Positions 27,605-35,893 of a stretch of DNA of 64,000 nucleotides are shown here, one piece after another (positions within the stretch are counted from its first letter, which is position 1; each line of letters opens with the position of its first letter). Source of the stretch: Leptolyngbya sp. CCY15150 (GTDB lineage Bacteria > Cyanobacteriota > Cyanobacteriia > RECH01); the NCBI RefSeq assembly GCF_016888135.1, contig NZ_JACSWB010000217.1, positions 1-64,000 on the forward strand, read 5' to 3'. The translations under genes were made by a program, and so were the position numbers. The notes below the pieces were generated by a model, which was not told where the DNA came from, did not search any database, and saw nothing but the letters and a program-made list of their open reading frames with translations.

Positions 27605-28033
27605 GTGGTGGCACGGAAACGAATTTCGATTCGGTTTGAAGCCGAGGCACACACGGTTGAAGGACGATTGCTGGACTACCTCAAGGAACATAAGCTGCTC
27701 AACTATCGAGACGCGATTGTGCGGGCGACCAAGGCCTACTACGTGCCCTGGGTCTATGAGGGAGAACTTTCAGAAGAAGAGCTGCGATCGCTGGCCCAGG
27801 GAGCGATCGAGGAACTAGAGTTTCGCATTTTCCAAATTCGTAAGCACTTTTTAGGCGAAGGCAGTGAGCCATTGGACATGCGCACGCTGCCCCCCAGTCC
27901 AGCAGAACGCAGTTCCTCTCGGTCAGACATCTCTCGGGAAACGCCTGCCGATCCCGCACCGGTGAGACCCCTATCGTTGAAAGACGTGATTGACCATACC
28001 AACGTGGATCCCTCGGTGCTGGATGACTTCTAG
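27605..28033 (+). CDS. Small partner of the ParM-like protein
   Basis: A 142-residue protein starting at GTG 27605 with a strong AGGAGG at 27593-27598 that overlaps the end of the ParM-like gene. The first 40 residues (KRISIRFEAEAHTVEGRLLDYLKEH) could form a strand and helices of ribbon-helix-helix type. The middle is helical and acidic, and the tail is Pro/Ser-rich ending PSVLDDF. Position and size match ParR adaptors, which bind centromere repeats and cap ParM filaments, but I see no clear sequence match, so this is inference from context. The stop overlaps the stop of the convergent peptidase gene. Confidence 0.65.
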   Translation: MVARKRISIRFEAEAHTVEGRLLDYLKEHKLLNYRDAIVRATKAYYVPWVYEGELSEEELRSLAQGAIEELEFRIFQIRKHFLGEGSEPLDMRTLPPSPAERSSSRSDISRETPADPAPVRPLSLKDVIDHTNVDPSVLDDF

Positions 28034-28926
28034 CGACGCACCAAGGACGTTTGGGGAACATAGTTCGCCGGATTCTGCGCCACCCACCCTAGATCAGAAT
28101 TGGTACGCACTTCAAAATGCAGGTGCGGAAAGGAGACGAGACCAGTCTCCCCCACCGTACCCACCTGTTGCCCCTGCCGTACCTGCTGCCCTACGGTGAC
28201 CTGAATACCATCAAGCTGCGCATAGCGGGTTTGCAGCCCTTGGCTATGGTTAATCACCACTAAGTTGCCGTAGTTACCTTGCTCGGCAGCAAAGGCCACG
28301 GTGCCAGATCCCACTGCCAACACCGACGTTCCGGAAGCCGCCGCCAAATCCACACCGCTGTGAAAGACAACCTCCCCACTGATCGGGTCAATTTGCCAGC
28401 CATAGCCCACTGCCACCTCGACAGGCTCGGAGAGGGGATAGCCGTTGATCGGTGAATCATCCAGGGTAGAAGGCGTGGCGGCAGAGCTTGGTGACCAGTT
28501 GACGCCAGGGATGAAGGCCATAGCGGCAGGCGATCGCACACAGCCATTCACCTCAAACAGCACGTCAGCTCGCACATTATATTGACGAGACACATCTTGC
28601 CAGGTGGTGCCGCTGGGCACCGTCACCCGAATACCGTTGTAGGGCGGAATCTGTAGAGACATACCGTTAGATACATTGCCCTGCTGCAAGGCTGGATTTA
28701 AGCCCATCAGCGTCGATGGAATCAAGCCATACTGCGCAGCGATCGCTTCTAGGGTTTCCCCCGGCTGCACCACATGGGTTTGAATCCGCGCTAGGGCCGG
28801 CAGGCCACACAGCGTCTCAGGGTCACCGGCAGGGATGTCTTGAGCGATCGCTTGCCCACTCCCCATAGCCAACCCTAGGAGAACGGCGATGCTGCCCAAC
28901 TGTTGATATGGTCTACGTCGTCGCAT
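28030..28926 (-). CDS. LysM and M23 peptidase domain protein
   Basis: A 298-residue exported protein. A signal peptide (about 1-29, ending AIA) is followed by two LysM-type modules (about 50-95 with VQPGETLEAIAAQYGL, and 105-150 with VPSGTTWQDVSRQYNV) that bind peptidoglycan. The C-terminal M23 domain (about 185-295) keeps the metal residues: HSGVDLAA gives His and Asp, and HLHFEVR gives the last His. Such enzymes cut peptide cross-links or, when inactive, activate amidases in cell division; here the zinc ligands look intact. It is convergent with the ParM-like pair and divergent from htrA. Confidence 0.88.
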   Translation of the reverse strand: MRRRRPYQQLGSIAVLLGLAMGSGQAIAQDIPAGDPETLCGLPALARIQTHVVQPGETLEAIAAQYGLIPSTLMGLNPALQQGNVSNGMSLQIPPYNGIRVTVPSGTTWQDVSRQYNVRADVLFEVNGCVRSPAAMAFIPGVNWSPSSAATPSTLDDSPINGYPLSEPVEVAVGYGWQIDPISGEVVFHSGVDLAAASGTSVLAVGSGTVAFAAEQGNYGNLVVINHSQGLQTRYAQLDGIQVTVGQQVRQGQQVGTVGETGLVSFPHLHFEVRTNSDLGWVAQNPANYVPQTSLVRR

Positions 28927-29235
28927 TGTACTGACCCCACATACTAACCCCGAACTGTGTCTCCCATTTCATCATATCGAATGCATCCAGCAACGATGGC
29001 CAGCCTATGCCAGCAGAACGGCTTACAAGACTTCCCAGGCATAGCGTCCAGCCGTCAAACCTTGGGGCGAGCGATCGCCAACCCAGCCTAGAGAGCACTA
29101 GGACAGTCCTACCCACCACCACCCGATCCATCCGGACAGGCGCAGATCCTTCGGCAATTACACCCCTGACCTGCCTCGAAAATTCGCTAGACTTGTGCCA
29201 TAGAGATGCGGTGAGTACACCGATGGGCAAGAACT
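28927..29235. other. Divergent intergenic region between the M23 peptidase gene and htrA
   Basis: About 310 bp that should carry promoters for both genes. No gene or clear operator seen. Confidence 0.4.
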
Positions 29236-30468
29236 ATGGGCACATTGACTCGACAACTTGGGATTTATCTCATTCTCCTAGCCGCTGGGGGGGGTGCAGG
29301 CTGGGCCGGCAACCAATACCTCAATGCCAGGCAAGAAACCCTGAATCCAAGCGTATCCGAGACCGCTGAGACTGAAACCATTACACCGCTTGCTGCCCGT
29401 CCCGAGCCCACTGAAGCGATCAGTCCTTCAATTGCCGCTGTCAACAACAATCCCAATTTCATTGCCGATGCCGTGGAGAAAGTTGGGCCGGCCGTTGTGC
29501 GCATCAATGCCTCTCGTCGTGTTGCATCCGGCATTCCTGACGGCTTCCCCAATCCCCTGCGCCGCTTCTTTGAAGACGACACTCTCCCCTTGCCCGAAGA
29601 GCGCATTCAAGAGGGAACAGGCTCCGGATTTATCCTCAGTGCTGATGGGCAACTGATTACCAATGCCCACGTCGTTGAAGGGGCCGACACCGTTGAAGTC
29701 ACGCTCAAGGATGGGCGTACCTTTCAGGGAGAAGTCCTTGGCACCGATCCAGTCACCGATATTGCTGTGATCAAAATTGATGCGGTTGATTTGCCCACTG
29801 TCACCCTAGGCAACTCCGAAACCCTGATTCCAGGACAATGGGCGATCGCCATTGGCAACCCCCTAGGGTTAGATAACACGGTCACCGCCGGCATCATCAG
29901 CGCCACCGGACGCTCCAGTTCCCAGATTGGCATTCCCGATAAGCGGGTACGATTCATCCAAACCGATGCTGCTATCAATCCAGGCAATTCAGGCGGCCCC
30001 TTGCTCAACGATCGCGGCGAAGTGATTGGTATCAACACGGCCATTCGCGCCAACGCCCAAGGTCTTGGATTTGCCATTCCGATTGAAACGGCTCTGCGAG
30101 TTGCCCAGCAGTTAGTGGAAACAGGTCGGGTTGAACATCCCTTCTTGGGCATTCAGATGGTTGACCTAGACGACAACTTTAAGGCTCAGGTGTCTAACGA
30201 TCCAACGATCCAGATCGATGACGATCTCGACGAAGGCGTCGTGATCATTAAGGTGATGCCAGATACCCCCGCAGATAATGCCGGACTGCGGACTGGAGAT
30301 GTCATTCTCAGCATGAATGACGTACCTGTAACCACAGCCACTGACGTGCAGGCCCAGGTCGAGCTCAGTGGCGTTGACGAAGATATTGAGATTGGCATCA
30401 ACCGCAATGGCGAGCTGGAAACCATCTCAGTACGCACCGGCACCATGCCCGATAGTGGCATTAACTAG
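29236..30468 (+). CDS. HtrA/Deg-family serine protease
   Basis: A 410-residue protease with an N-terminal membrane anchor or signal (about 8-25), a trypsin-like domain and one C-terminal PDZ domain (about 300-400). The triad is visible: His in TNAHVVEG (about 141), Asp in VTDIAVIK (about 173) and Ser in NPGNSGGPL (about 252). Cyanobacteria usually carry three paralogues, HtrA, HhoA and HhoB; this one cannot be assigned further by eye. It acts in the periplasm or lumen in protein quality control and light or heat stress. A HIP1-based hairpin follows the gene. Confidence 0.93.
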   Translation: MGTLTRQLGIYLILLAAGGGAGWAGNQYLNARQETLNPSVSETAETETITPLAARPEPTEAISPSIAAVNNNPNFIADAVEKVGPAVVRINASRRVASGIPDGFPNPLRRFFEDDTLPLPEERIQEGTGSGFILSADGQLITNAHVVEGADTVEVTLKDGRTFQGEVLGTDPVTDIAVIKIDAVDLPTVTLGNSETLIPGQWAIAIGNPLGLDNTVTAGIISATGRSSSQIGIPDKRVRFIQTDAAINPGNSGGPLLNDRGEVIGINTAIRANAQGLGFAIPIETALRVAQQLVETGRVEHPFLGIQMVDLDDNFKAQVSNDPTIQIDDDLDEGVVIIKVMPDTPADNAGLRTGDVILSMNDVPVTTATDVQAQVELSGVDEDIEIGINRNGELETISVRTGTMPDSGIN

Positions 30469-30493
30469 TCTTAGGCTGTAGCCCAAACAATAA

Positions 30494-30522
30494 GGCGATC
30501 GCTTCCTGCTAGAGCGATCGCC
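30494..30522 (+). terminator. Hairpin built from two HIP1 sites after htrA
   Basis: GGCGATCGCT and AGCGATCGCC form a perfect 10-bp stem with a 9-base loop, 25 bp after the htrA stop. Each arm is an extended HIP1 octamer. It is placed between convergent genes and may act as a bidirectional terminator; no T-run is present. Confidence 0.4.
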
Positions 30523-30583
30523 CAAGGGTTGAACCAGCAAGGCTAGCTAGATCGCCAGATCCCTAGCCCATCCCCTCGCCGAG

Positions 30584-31054
30584 CTATAGTTTTTCGATGA
30601 GACGCTGCACAATTTGCATCCCCGTCAGCGCCTGCCAACCAAAGAGCCCCACCAAGCCAACGTTCAGGGCAATATGGGTATAGCGGGCCCAGCCTTGCCC
30701 CTTTTGCATAAATGGTGACAGGGCCGCCGATGTCGCAATCAAGCCCGTCATGCCTAAGCCAGCCAACAGGTGAGGGCCCACAAACAGCTTACCGTTGTTG
30801 ATGTAGGTCACCCCCATACCGCCAATGGTGCCCAACACCATCAGGGCTAAAAGCACCGCCCCAATTTGATGGTGCTTGACATTAAACTTGCCTTTGATCA
30901 GTTCTTTCTTCGCGTCTCCCTCCGCCGCGCGGGTACGACGAATTTGCACCCCAAGGTACAGCGCATAAATCGTGAGACCAAACAGCACCCACATCAAAAT
31001 CGGGTGGAAAAACTGGCTCCACACTTTAATCGATTCTGGAATTTCAAAACTCAT
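30584..31054 (-). CDS. DUF4079 family membrane protein
   Basis: A 156-residue protein with four predicted membrane helices (about 14-34, 64-84, 92-110 and 124-145) that matches the DUF4079 family seen in cyanobacteria and plastids. Conserved segments include FHPILMWVLFGLTIYALYLG and KHHQIGAVLLALMVLGTIGGMGVTYINNGKLF. The histidines in the helices recall haem-binding bundles, but function is unknown. The gene stands alone between htrA and the CNNM gene. Confidence 0.8.
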   Translation of the reverse strand: MSFEIPESIKVWSQFFHPILMWVLFGLTIYALYLGVQIRRTRAAEGDAKKELIKGKFNVKHHQIGAVLLALMVLGTIGGMGVTYINNGKLFVGPHLLAGLGMTGLIATSAALSPFMQKGQGWARYTHIALNVGLVGLFGWQALTGMQIVQRLIEKL

Positions 31055-31178
31055 ACGATCTACCCCTCGATTAGAATACCGTCATAAAACTTATCATACA
31101 CAGTTCCCCCAGGCTCGATGGCGATCGCCCCTCTCGCACCCAAACCCTCTAGGTAGAAAGGCCGAAACCTTCCCAACC

Positions 31179-32669
31179 CTAGAGCGGCGAAGAATCTTCG
31201 TCCGGTTCCGAATCAAGACCCGAAAAATGGGTATCGTCACCAGACGAGCGATCGCTCTCTTGAGGGGAGTGATCCTCAATCAGTTCATCAGGAACGCTTA
31301 GGTCTAAGCGACGAATTTGCACATGGTGGAGGCGCGGGCCCTCGGCGGAGCAAATCGTGAACTCCAGCTTGCCGTAGATAAAAGTTTCTCCTTGGGGCGG
31401 AATTTTTTGCAGATGGTAAATAATAAACCCCCCCAAGGTTTGGTACTCTTCCGTAAACGGCAGGTCAAAATTCAAGAGATCATTGACCTCCTCCAAATCC
31501 ATTTGAGCCTGCACCATCACGGTGCGATCGTCCACAATCTGCATCTCCGGATCTTCAGAACTTTCGCGCTCCGGTGGGTCTCCAATAATCTCGTTAATCA
31601 CATCTTGGAGCGTGAGCAGGCCAGCCGTTCCGCCAAATTCATCCACCACCATCACCATGGCCTGCCCCGATCGCTGCATCAAGTGCAGTAGCTCATTCAG
31701 GGGTGTATATTCGGGAACAAAGCGTGCAGGACGAATCCAATCTTGAATGGGGCTATCCAGGGTAAGGTGCCCCTGGGCCAAGGGTTCTGCCAATTCCTTA
31801 AAGTAAATCACGCCACAGACGTCATCCAACGACTCCCCTGTCACAGGGTACCGGGAGTGCCCCGACTCGGCGACCTCCCCCAGCAAAGTACGGAAGGTGG
31901 CATCTTTAGGAAGTTCAACAATACTGGTGCGCGGCACCATCACTTCCCCCGCCGTCACTTCGCCAAATTCAAACACGTTGCTGAGTAACTGCCGCTCTTC
32001 TGCCTCCAGTCCTGGCGATTCTGCCGAGGTGTTGATGATCAAATGCAGTTCCTCTGGGGTCAAACGGTTGGACCAAACCTGTCCTGTATATTGAATCCCC
32101 ACCAGCCGCAGCAGCCAGCGCGTGGATTGATTGAGAATCCAAATAAACGGATTAAAAATACGGGCGATCGCCAAACTAGGCGTTCCCAAAAATCGCGAGA
32201 TCTGCTCCGCGTACAGCATCGCTACAGCTTTAGGACAGAGTTCTCCTAAAACAATTTGCAGGTAGGCAATTAACAGAAAAGCTAGGGGAACCGCAATGGA
32301 ATGGGACAAAAAGTAGCTGATGGGGCTGGGCAAGGGCGAGACTGCCATGGAGCGCACCAGCAAGGTCGCCATGGTACTTTCCCCAATCCAGCCTAGGGCC
32401 AAACTCGATAGGGTAATGCCCAGCTGGGTTGTGGATAAGAGTCGCTCAATGCTGCGCTGCAAATCTTGAACAGTTTTCGCCTGCACATCACCCGCAGACA
32501 CCAGTTGATTAATCCGCGATCGCCGCACGGAAACAATGGAAAACTCTGCTGCGACAAAAAAACCGTTGATAGAGATCAACAGCAGGACGAGCAATAACCG
32601 CATACCTGCATCCGTGGCCGTCAAGGGCACAGGAGATACAGCGGTCATGACACAAAAAGGTTGAGGCAT
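31179..32669 (-). CDS. CNNM/CBS-domain membrane protein (HlyC/CorC family)
   Basis: A 496-residue protein with an N-terminal CNNM (DUF21) membrane domain of about four helices (LLLVLLLISINGFFVAAEFSIV), a CBS pair (about 220-340: VMVPRTSIVELP and VDEFGGTAGLLTLQDVINEI) and a C-terminal CorC_HlyC transporter-associated domain (about 355-440: FTEEYQTLGGFIIYHL). Relatives are magnesium or divalent cation exporters; the older name hemolysin is misleading. The frame is open upstream to 32759; I chose ATG 32669, with ATG 32648 equally possible. The acidic C-terminal tail is typical for cyanobacterial members. Confidence 0.85.
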   Translation of the reverse strand: MPQPFCVMTAVSPVPLTATDAGMRLLLVLLLISINGFFVAAEFSIVSVRRSRINQLVSAGDVQAKTVQDLQRSIERLLSTTQLGITLSSLALGWIGESTMATLLVRSMAVSPLPSPISYFLSHSIAVPLAFLLIAYLQIVLGELCPKAVAMLYAEQISRFLGTPSLAIARIFNPFIWILNQSTRWLLRLVGIQYTGQVWSNRLTPEELHLIINTSAESPGLEAEERQLLSNVFEFGEVTAGEVMVPRTSIVELPKDATFRTLLGEVAESGHSRYPVTGESLDDVCGVIYFKELAEPLAQGHLTLDSPIQDWIRPARFVPEYTPLNELLHLMQRSGQAMVMVVDEFGGTAGLLTLQDVINEIIGDPPERESSEDPEMQIVDDRTVMVQAQMDLEEVNDLLNFDLPFTEEYQTLGGFIIYHLQKIPPQGETFIYGKLEFTICSAEGPRLHHVQIRRLDLSVPDELIEDHSPQESDRSSGDDTHFSGLDSEPDEDSSPL

Positions 32670-32843
32670 GATGAACACAGAGGAGGCAGGAAGCGTGTTA
32701 TACCAAGTCACCAAACAAGAGCAGCACCATAAGTTAGACGTTGAGGCATACAGAACCACGTCCTAGCTGAACTCTACAGCAGGACGCTCTATCATGGCTA
32801 TCCAATTGTGAAGCATCCGTCTGGGGATGCTCAGACGACATCT

Positions 32844-33389
32844 TCAAAAGCCTTCACCCGGTGGCTCAAGTCCTTCGCCCTCATTGGAAAAAGATGGTTC
32901 CTCCAGCACCTCTGGCTCATCCACCCAGTTGTTCTCCGCTGGAGATGGCTCAGATAGGTCATTCACAGGCGTCGCAGCCTGTCCATCCACCGGCTCATCT
33001 GGAAAAGGCTCTGCCGTGATCTGATTATCTTCAGAGGGTTCCTCCGCCCCCATCACTGGCTCACGAGATGGCTCACTGGCCGGAGGCTCAGACACTGGCG
33101 ATGCCGCTGGCGACGTTACTGCGGCGGTGGGCGTATTGCCAGCCATACGGCTTTTTGCGTTGTTGATTAACTCGTCTTCATTGAGAATGGCGAGACCACT
33201 CTGGGGGGCACTTTCACCATCACTGGCACCCACTTGCCCCGGACGAGTTTCGGGTTGGGTGACACCGCGCAGCGCTTCCCGTCCTAGGGTATAGCCCCAG
33301 GAGCCACTGACGACCCCAGCACCAATCATCATGGAGAGCAAAATGAGGGTTAATCCAAGCGTCGGGTTAATTCTGATCATGGGGGACAT
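32844..33389 (-). CDS. Hypothetical single-pass membrane protein with acidic Pro/Ser-rich tail
   Basis: A 181-residue protein with one N-terminal membrane helix (about 8-30, LGLTLILLSMMIGAGVVSGSWGY) and a segment ALRGVTQPETRPG, then a short central motif (GLAILNEDELINNAKSRM), then a long low-complexity tail rich in Ser, Pro, Glu and Ala. No enzymatic motif. The frame reaches further upstream (33443), but the ATG at 33389 or 33380 best places the helix. Function unknown. Confidence 0.6.
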   Translation of the reverse strand: MSPMIRINPTLGLTLILLSMMIGAGVVSGSWGYTLGREALRGVTQPETRPGQVGASDGESAPQSGLAILNEDELINNAKSRMAGNTPTAAVTSPAASPVSEPPASEPSREPVMGAEEPSEDNQITAEPFPDEPVDGQAATPVNDLSEPSPAENNWVDEPEVLEEPSFSNEGEGLEPPGEGF

Positions 33390-33828
33390 TAAAAATGATA
33401 GGGATGGGGAGTGGCACAACACACAGCCAGCCCGGTCAGCCAAGGAGAGCCTTACACCAATTTAATGAGGATGCAACATGGGATGTAGTGGCATGACACA
33501 TCTAATGTAGTGTATTAGAAAAACCTGGAAACCACCTTTCAACAAGGCTTGCAAGTATTCCCTAATGCATCTTTTTAGCTGTGTTTTGCCAGTAGAGTGT
33601 GTTAGCGAAGCGTAACGCGCTGCAACCCCTTAGCCAGGATGCGTGATGCGATCGCCAACGCATCCTAACAATCCTGCGCATGTTTCAAGATAGTGGGTAT
33701 CGGCAGCTTAGGGCACTAGGCCTACGAGCATAGCAACTACTGGTCGAAGATGCTACGCACTATCTGATGAAAACCAGATCAACACCCACTGCACGCACGG
33801 GTTAAAATGAGAACCATATTGGTCTATC
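33390..33828. other. Intergenic region upstream of the tRNA gene
   Basis: About 440 bp with no open frame of note. It should contain the promoter of the tRNA gene at 33829. No other feature recognised. Confidence 0.4.
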
Positions 33829-33901
33829 CCAGGGTTGGCCGAGCGGATTAGGCAGCGAACTCATAATTCGCTTTAGGCGGGTTCAACTCCTGCACCCTGG
33901 A
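33829..33901 (+). tRNA. tRNA with CAU anticodon, probably tRNA-Ile2
   Basis: A complete cloverleaf can be drawn: acceptor CCAGGGT/ACCCTGG, D arm GCC/GGC, anticodon stem GCGAA/TTCGC with loop CTCATAA, and T arm GCGGG/CCTGC with loop TTCAACT. The anticodon is CAT. The loop and its surroundings resemble plastid trnI-CAU more than elongator or initiator tRNA-Met, so I favour the isoleucine tRNA whose C34 becomes lysidine through TilS. No CCA is encoded at the 3' end. tRNA-Met cannot be excluded by eye. Confidence 0.88.
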
Positions 33902-34092
33902 TTCAACGTTTATCACGAGGCATTCCCGATTAGGATTGAAAGAATGCGATCGCTGCTATCCTTGCCCATGGATCGGCCACAGGTTGATGGTGCCGGTTGA
34001 TGCTGCAGTCCAATACCTGGCGGTCACCCCAGAGGTTGATCCGGGGAGCGATCGCCCGTGGCAACCTATTGTATTCCCTCTTCTTTTCTCCG

Positions 34093-34728
34093 ATGCCAGA
34101 TATTCAGTTTCAAACCGAGCCTACTCTGTCCCTGACGACGGCTCCCATCAACGATCTGCGGGCCTATTTGCTGACCCTGATTTGCCAGGTGGCCTATCGC
34201 GAAGGCGACTTTTTGCTCACCTCCGGTCAACATACGGATTACTACATCAATGGTAAACAGGTCACCCTCCATCCCCAAGGGGCGATCGCTGTGGGGCGGG
34301 TGCTCTTGGCCTCAATTCCAGACCAGGCGATCGCCGTGGCGGGGCTGACGCTAGGAGCCGACCCCATGGTGACTGCCGTCAGTGTGGTCGCGGGCTATGA
34401 GGGGCGATCGCTGGCGGCGCTGATTGTGCGCAAAGAAGCCAAGGGCCACGGCACCCAGGCCTATATTGAAGGCTTGCCCCTGCCGGCTGGCAGTCCAGTC
34501 GTTGTCCTAGAAGACGTGGTGACCACAGGACAGTCGGCCCTCAAAGCCGTAGACCGTCTACGCAGCCATGGCTATCAGGTGGATCGGGTCTTGGCCTTGG
34601 TCGATCGCAACCAGGGCGGCCGCGAGCTGTACGAACAGCACCAGCTCCACTTCGAGGCCATCTTCACCGTGGACGATCTGCGCCAGGAGTGGGCTAAGCT
34701 GCATGGAGCGTCCCCATCGAACCCATAA
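34093..34728 (+). CDS. pyrE: Orotate phosphoribosyltransferase
   Basis: A 211-residue enzyme of pyrimidine synthesis that joins orotate to PRPP to form OMP. Family motifs: LTSGQHTDYYINGKQV near residue 42, LIVRKEAKGHGTQ in the flexible loop with its lysines, and the PRPP-binding motif VVVLEDVVTTGQSAL at about 137-151. Length fits bacterial PyrE. I chose ATG 34093; the frame is open back to 33997. It is followed by a strong hairpin and is probably a single-gene transcript. Confidence 0.93.
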   Translation: MPDIQFQTEPTLSLTTAPINDLRAYLLTLICQVAYREGDFLLTSGQHTDYYINGKQVTLHPQGAIAVGRVLLASIPDQAIAVAGLTLGADPMVTAVSVVAGYEGRSLAALIVRKEAKGHGTQAYIEGLPLPAGSPVVVLEDVVTTGQSALKAVDRLRSHGYQVDRVLALVDRNQGGRELYEQHQLHFEAIFTVDDLRQEWAKLHGASPSNP

Positions 34729-34737
34729 GCCATCCCA

Positions 34738-34761
34738 TTGAGGTGGAGTATTCCACCTCAA
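34738..34761 (+). terminator. Hairpin after pyrE
   Basis: TTGAGGTGGA and TCCACCTCAA form a perfect 10-bp stem with a 4-base loop, ten bases after the pyrE stop. There is no long T-run, but the stem and location make a transcript-end function likely. Confidence 0.55.
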
Positions 34762-34929
34762 GATTGTTCAAATTGACTAGGATTTAGATACCCCTGCGTC
34801 AGAGACAAGCCATTGGGCAGCCCCAGGAGTTCACCACCTGGGCTTCCATAAGCTAAACAACTAGGGCTAATAAACCCAGTGGTTGCTAGATAGGGCGGGA
34901 GAGCGATCGGATTGCAGAGTCACATAGTT

Positions 34930-34966
34930 TTGACATCCTCCCCGGACTGAAGGCGCGGGGATTCCC
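34930..34966 (-). mobile_element. Solo end of an IS200/IS605-type element
   Basis: On the minus strand this reads GGGAATCCCCGCGCC, then TTCAGTCCGGGGAGGATGTC. This resembles the conserved right-end hairpin of IS200/IS605 elements that carry TnpB. The stem is TCCCCG/CGGGGA (34939-34944 with 34956-34961). No tnpA or tnpB is present within kilobases, so it is a remnant or a minimal non-autonomous derivative. Confidence 0.5.
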
Positions 34967-35084
34967 AATCTGCCCGCACTAGGCGGACTCGTCACATCGT
35001 TGTCATCATGTTAAATTCCGTCCTTTCACTGAGACAAAAGTGTGTCATTGTTGAGTATCCTCAAGACTTAGTTGATGGATTACC

Positions 35085-35879
35085 GTGGCTATGTACCTGT
35101 CAGATGATGGCAAGTTAACACCTGAAATCCTACAAATTGGAAGCATTTTCGGCAAACTGCCACCGGAGGCAAAGGATTGGTTTGAAAGCCTGCCGTGGCA
35201 TCAGCGCCGCTACGTTTTGCTGCTCTGCCATCTCATGCGGGTATCGTCGCCCGATGTGCAAGCCGAATTTTTAGACGAATATACCGCCGATGGGCTGGTG
35301 TCTCGCAAGTTGGACGATCGCGACACCCAGAACCGCGTCACCCAATACCTCCGGGACTTTCATATCCATACAGAATTGGATGAAGCTCTCCTGCGCAGCT
35401 ACATTCGTCAGTTCTACATCCACTCTGCCCAAGACACGCGCCGCCAGCCAGATATGTATCTAGAATCGGCCCTGAAGCTTGTGCTCAGTGCCGAAGAGCG
35501 CAACAACGTCTTCAACTACATTTTGGGATTTGAACTGCTCAAAATGATGTTCTGCATGAGCTGGCTGGAGCACGAACGCCTCTACCGCCTACAGCGCAAC
35601 CAAGAGGAGTTTATTACCCTCTATATCAAACCGATTCAACATGCTCATCGGGTGAATGGCATTGTGGTGCCTCGCGACGAAGGCATTTTCTTCGCCCGCC
35701 GCAACTACTTTGTACAAAAGCCAGAGCTATCCGACAAGAAACTGATCGAGCTGGTCATCGCCACCTTTACCACCGACACAGTGACGAACTTTGGATTTTC
35801 AATTATCCGTCACATCAACTCGCTGCACTTTGACTACGACTTCATCTTCCGTCCTGAAACGGAGCCGATCTTCCAATAG
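35085..35879 (+). CDS. Conserved protein of unknown function
   Basis: A 264-residue soluble protein, mostly helical, with no signal peptide or membrane segment. It begins with a GTG, or an ATG two codons later (MYLSDDGKL). Segments such as WHQRRYVLLLCHLM, NYILGFELLKMMFCMSWLEHERLYRL and GIFFARRNYFVQKPELSDKKL look well ordered. I do not recognise the family. Composition matches the surrounding genome. It stands alone. Confidence 0.75.
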   Translation: MAMYLSDDGKLTPEILQIGSIFGKLPPEAKDWFESLPWHQRRYVLLLCHLMRVSSPDVQAEFLDEYTADGLVSRKLDDRDTQNRVTQYLRDFHIHTELDEALLRSYIRQFYIHSAQDTRRQPDMYLESALKLVLSAEERNNVFNYILGFELLKMMFCMSWLEHERLYRLQRNQEEFITLYIKPIQHAHRVNGIVVPRDEGIFFARRNYFVQKPELSDKKLIELVIATFTTDTVTNFGFSIIRHINSLHFDYDFIFRPETEPIFQ

Positions 35880-35893
35880 CTCTACGCCATGGA

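Larger units (their letters stand above)
34729..35084. other. Intergenic region between pyrE and the gene at 35085
   Basis: Besides the pyrE hairpin and the IS605-like remnant near 34930, this 356-bp gap shows no gene. AT-rich DNA at 35000-35060 may carry the promoter of the next gene. Confidence 0.4.

Noticed and set aside
33829-33901. tRNA gene as an integration site
   Set aside because: No integrase lies nearby and no repeat of the tRNA 3' end was seen downstream.
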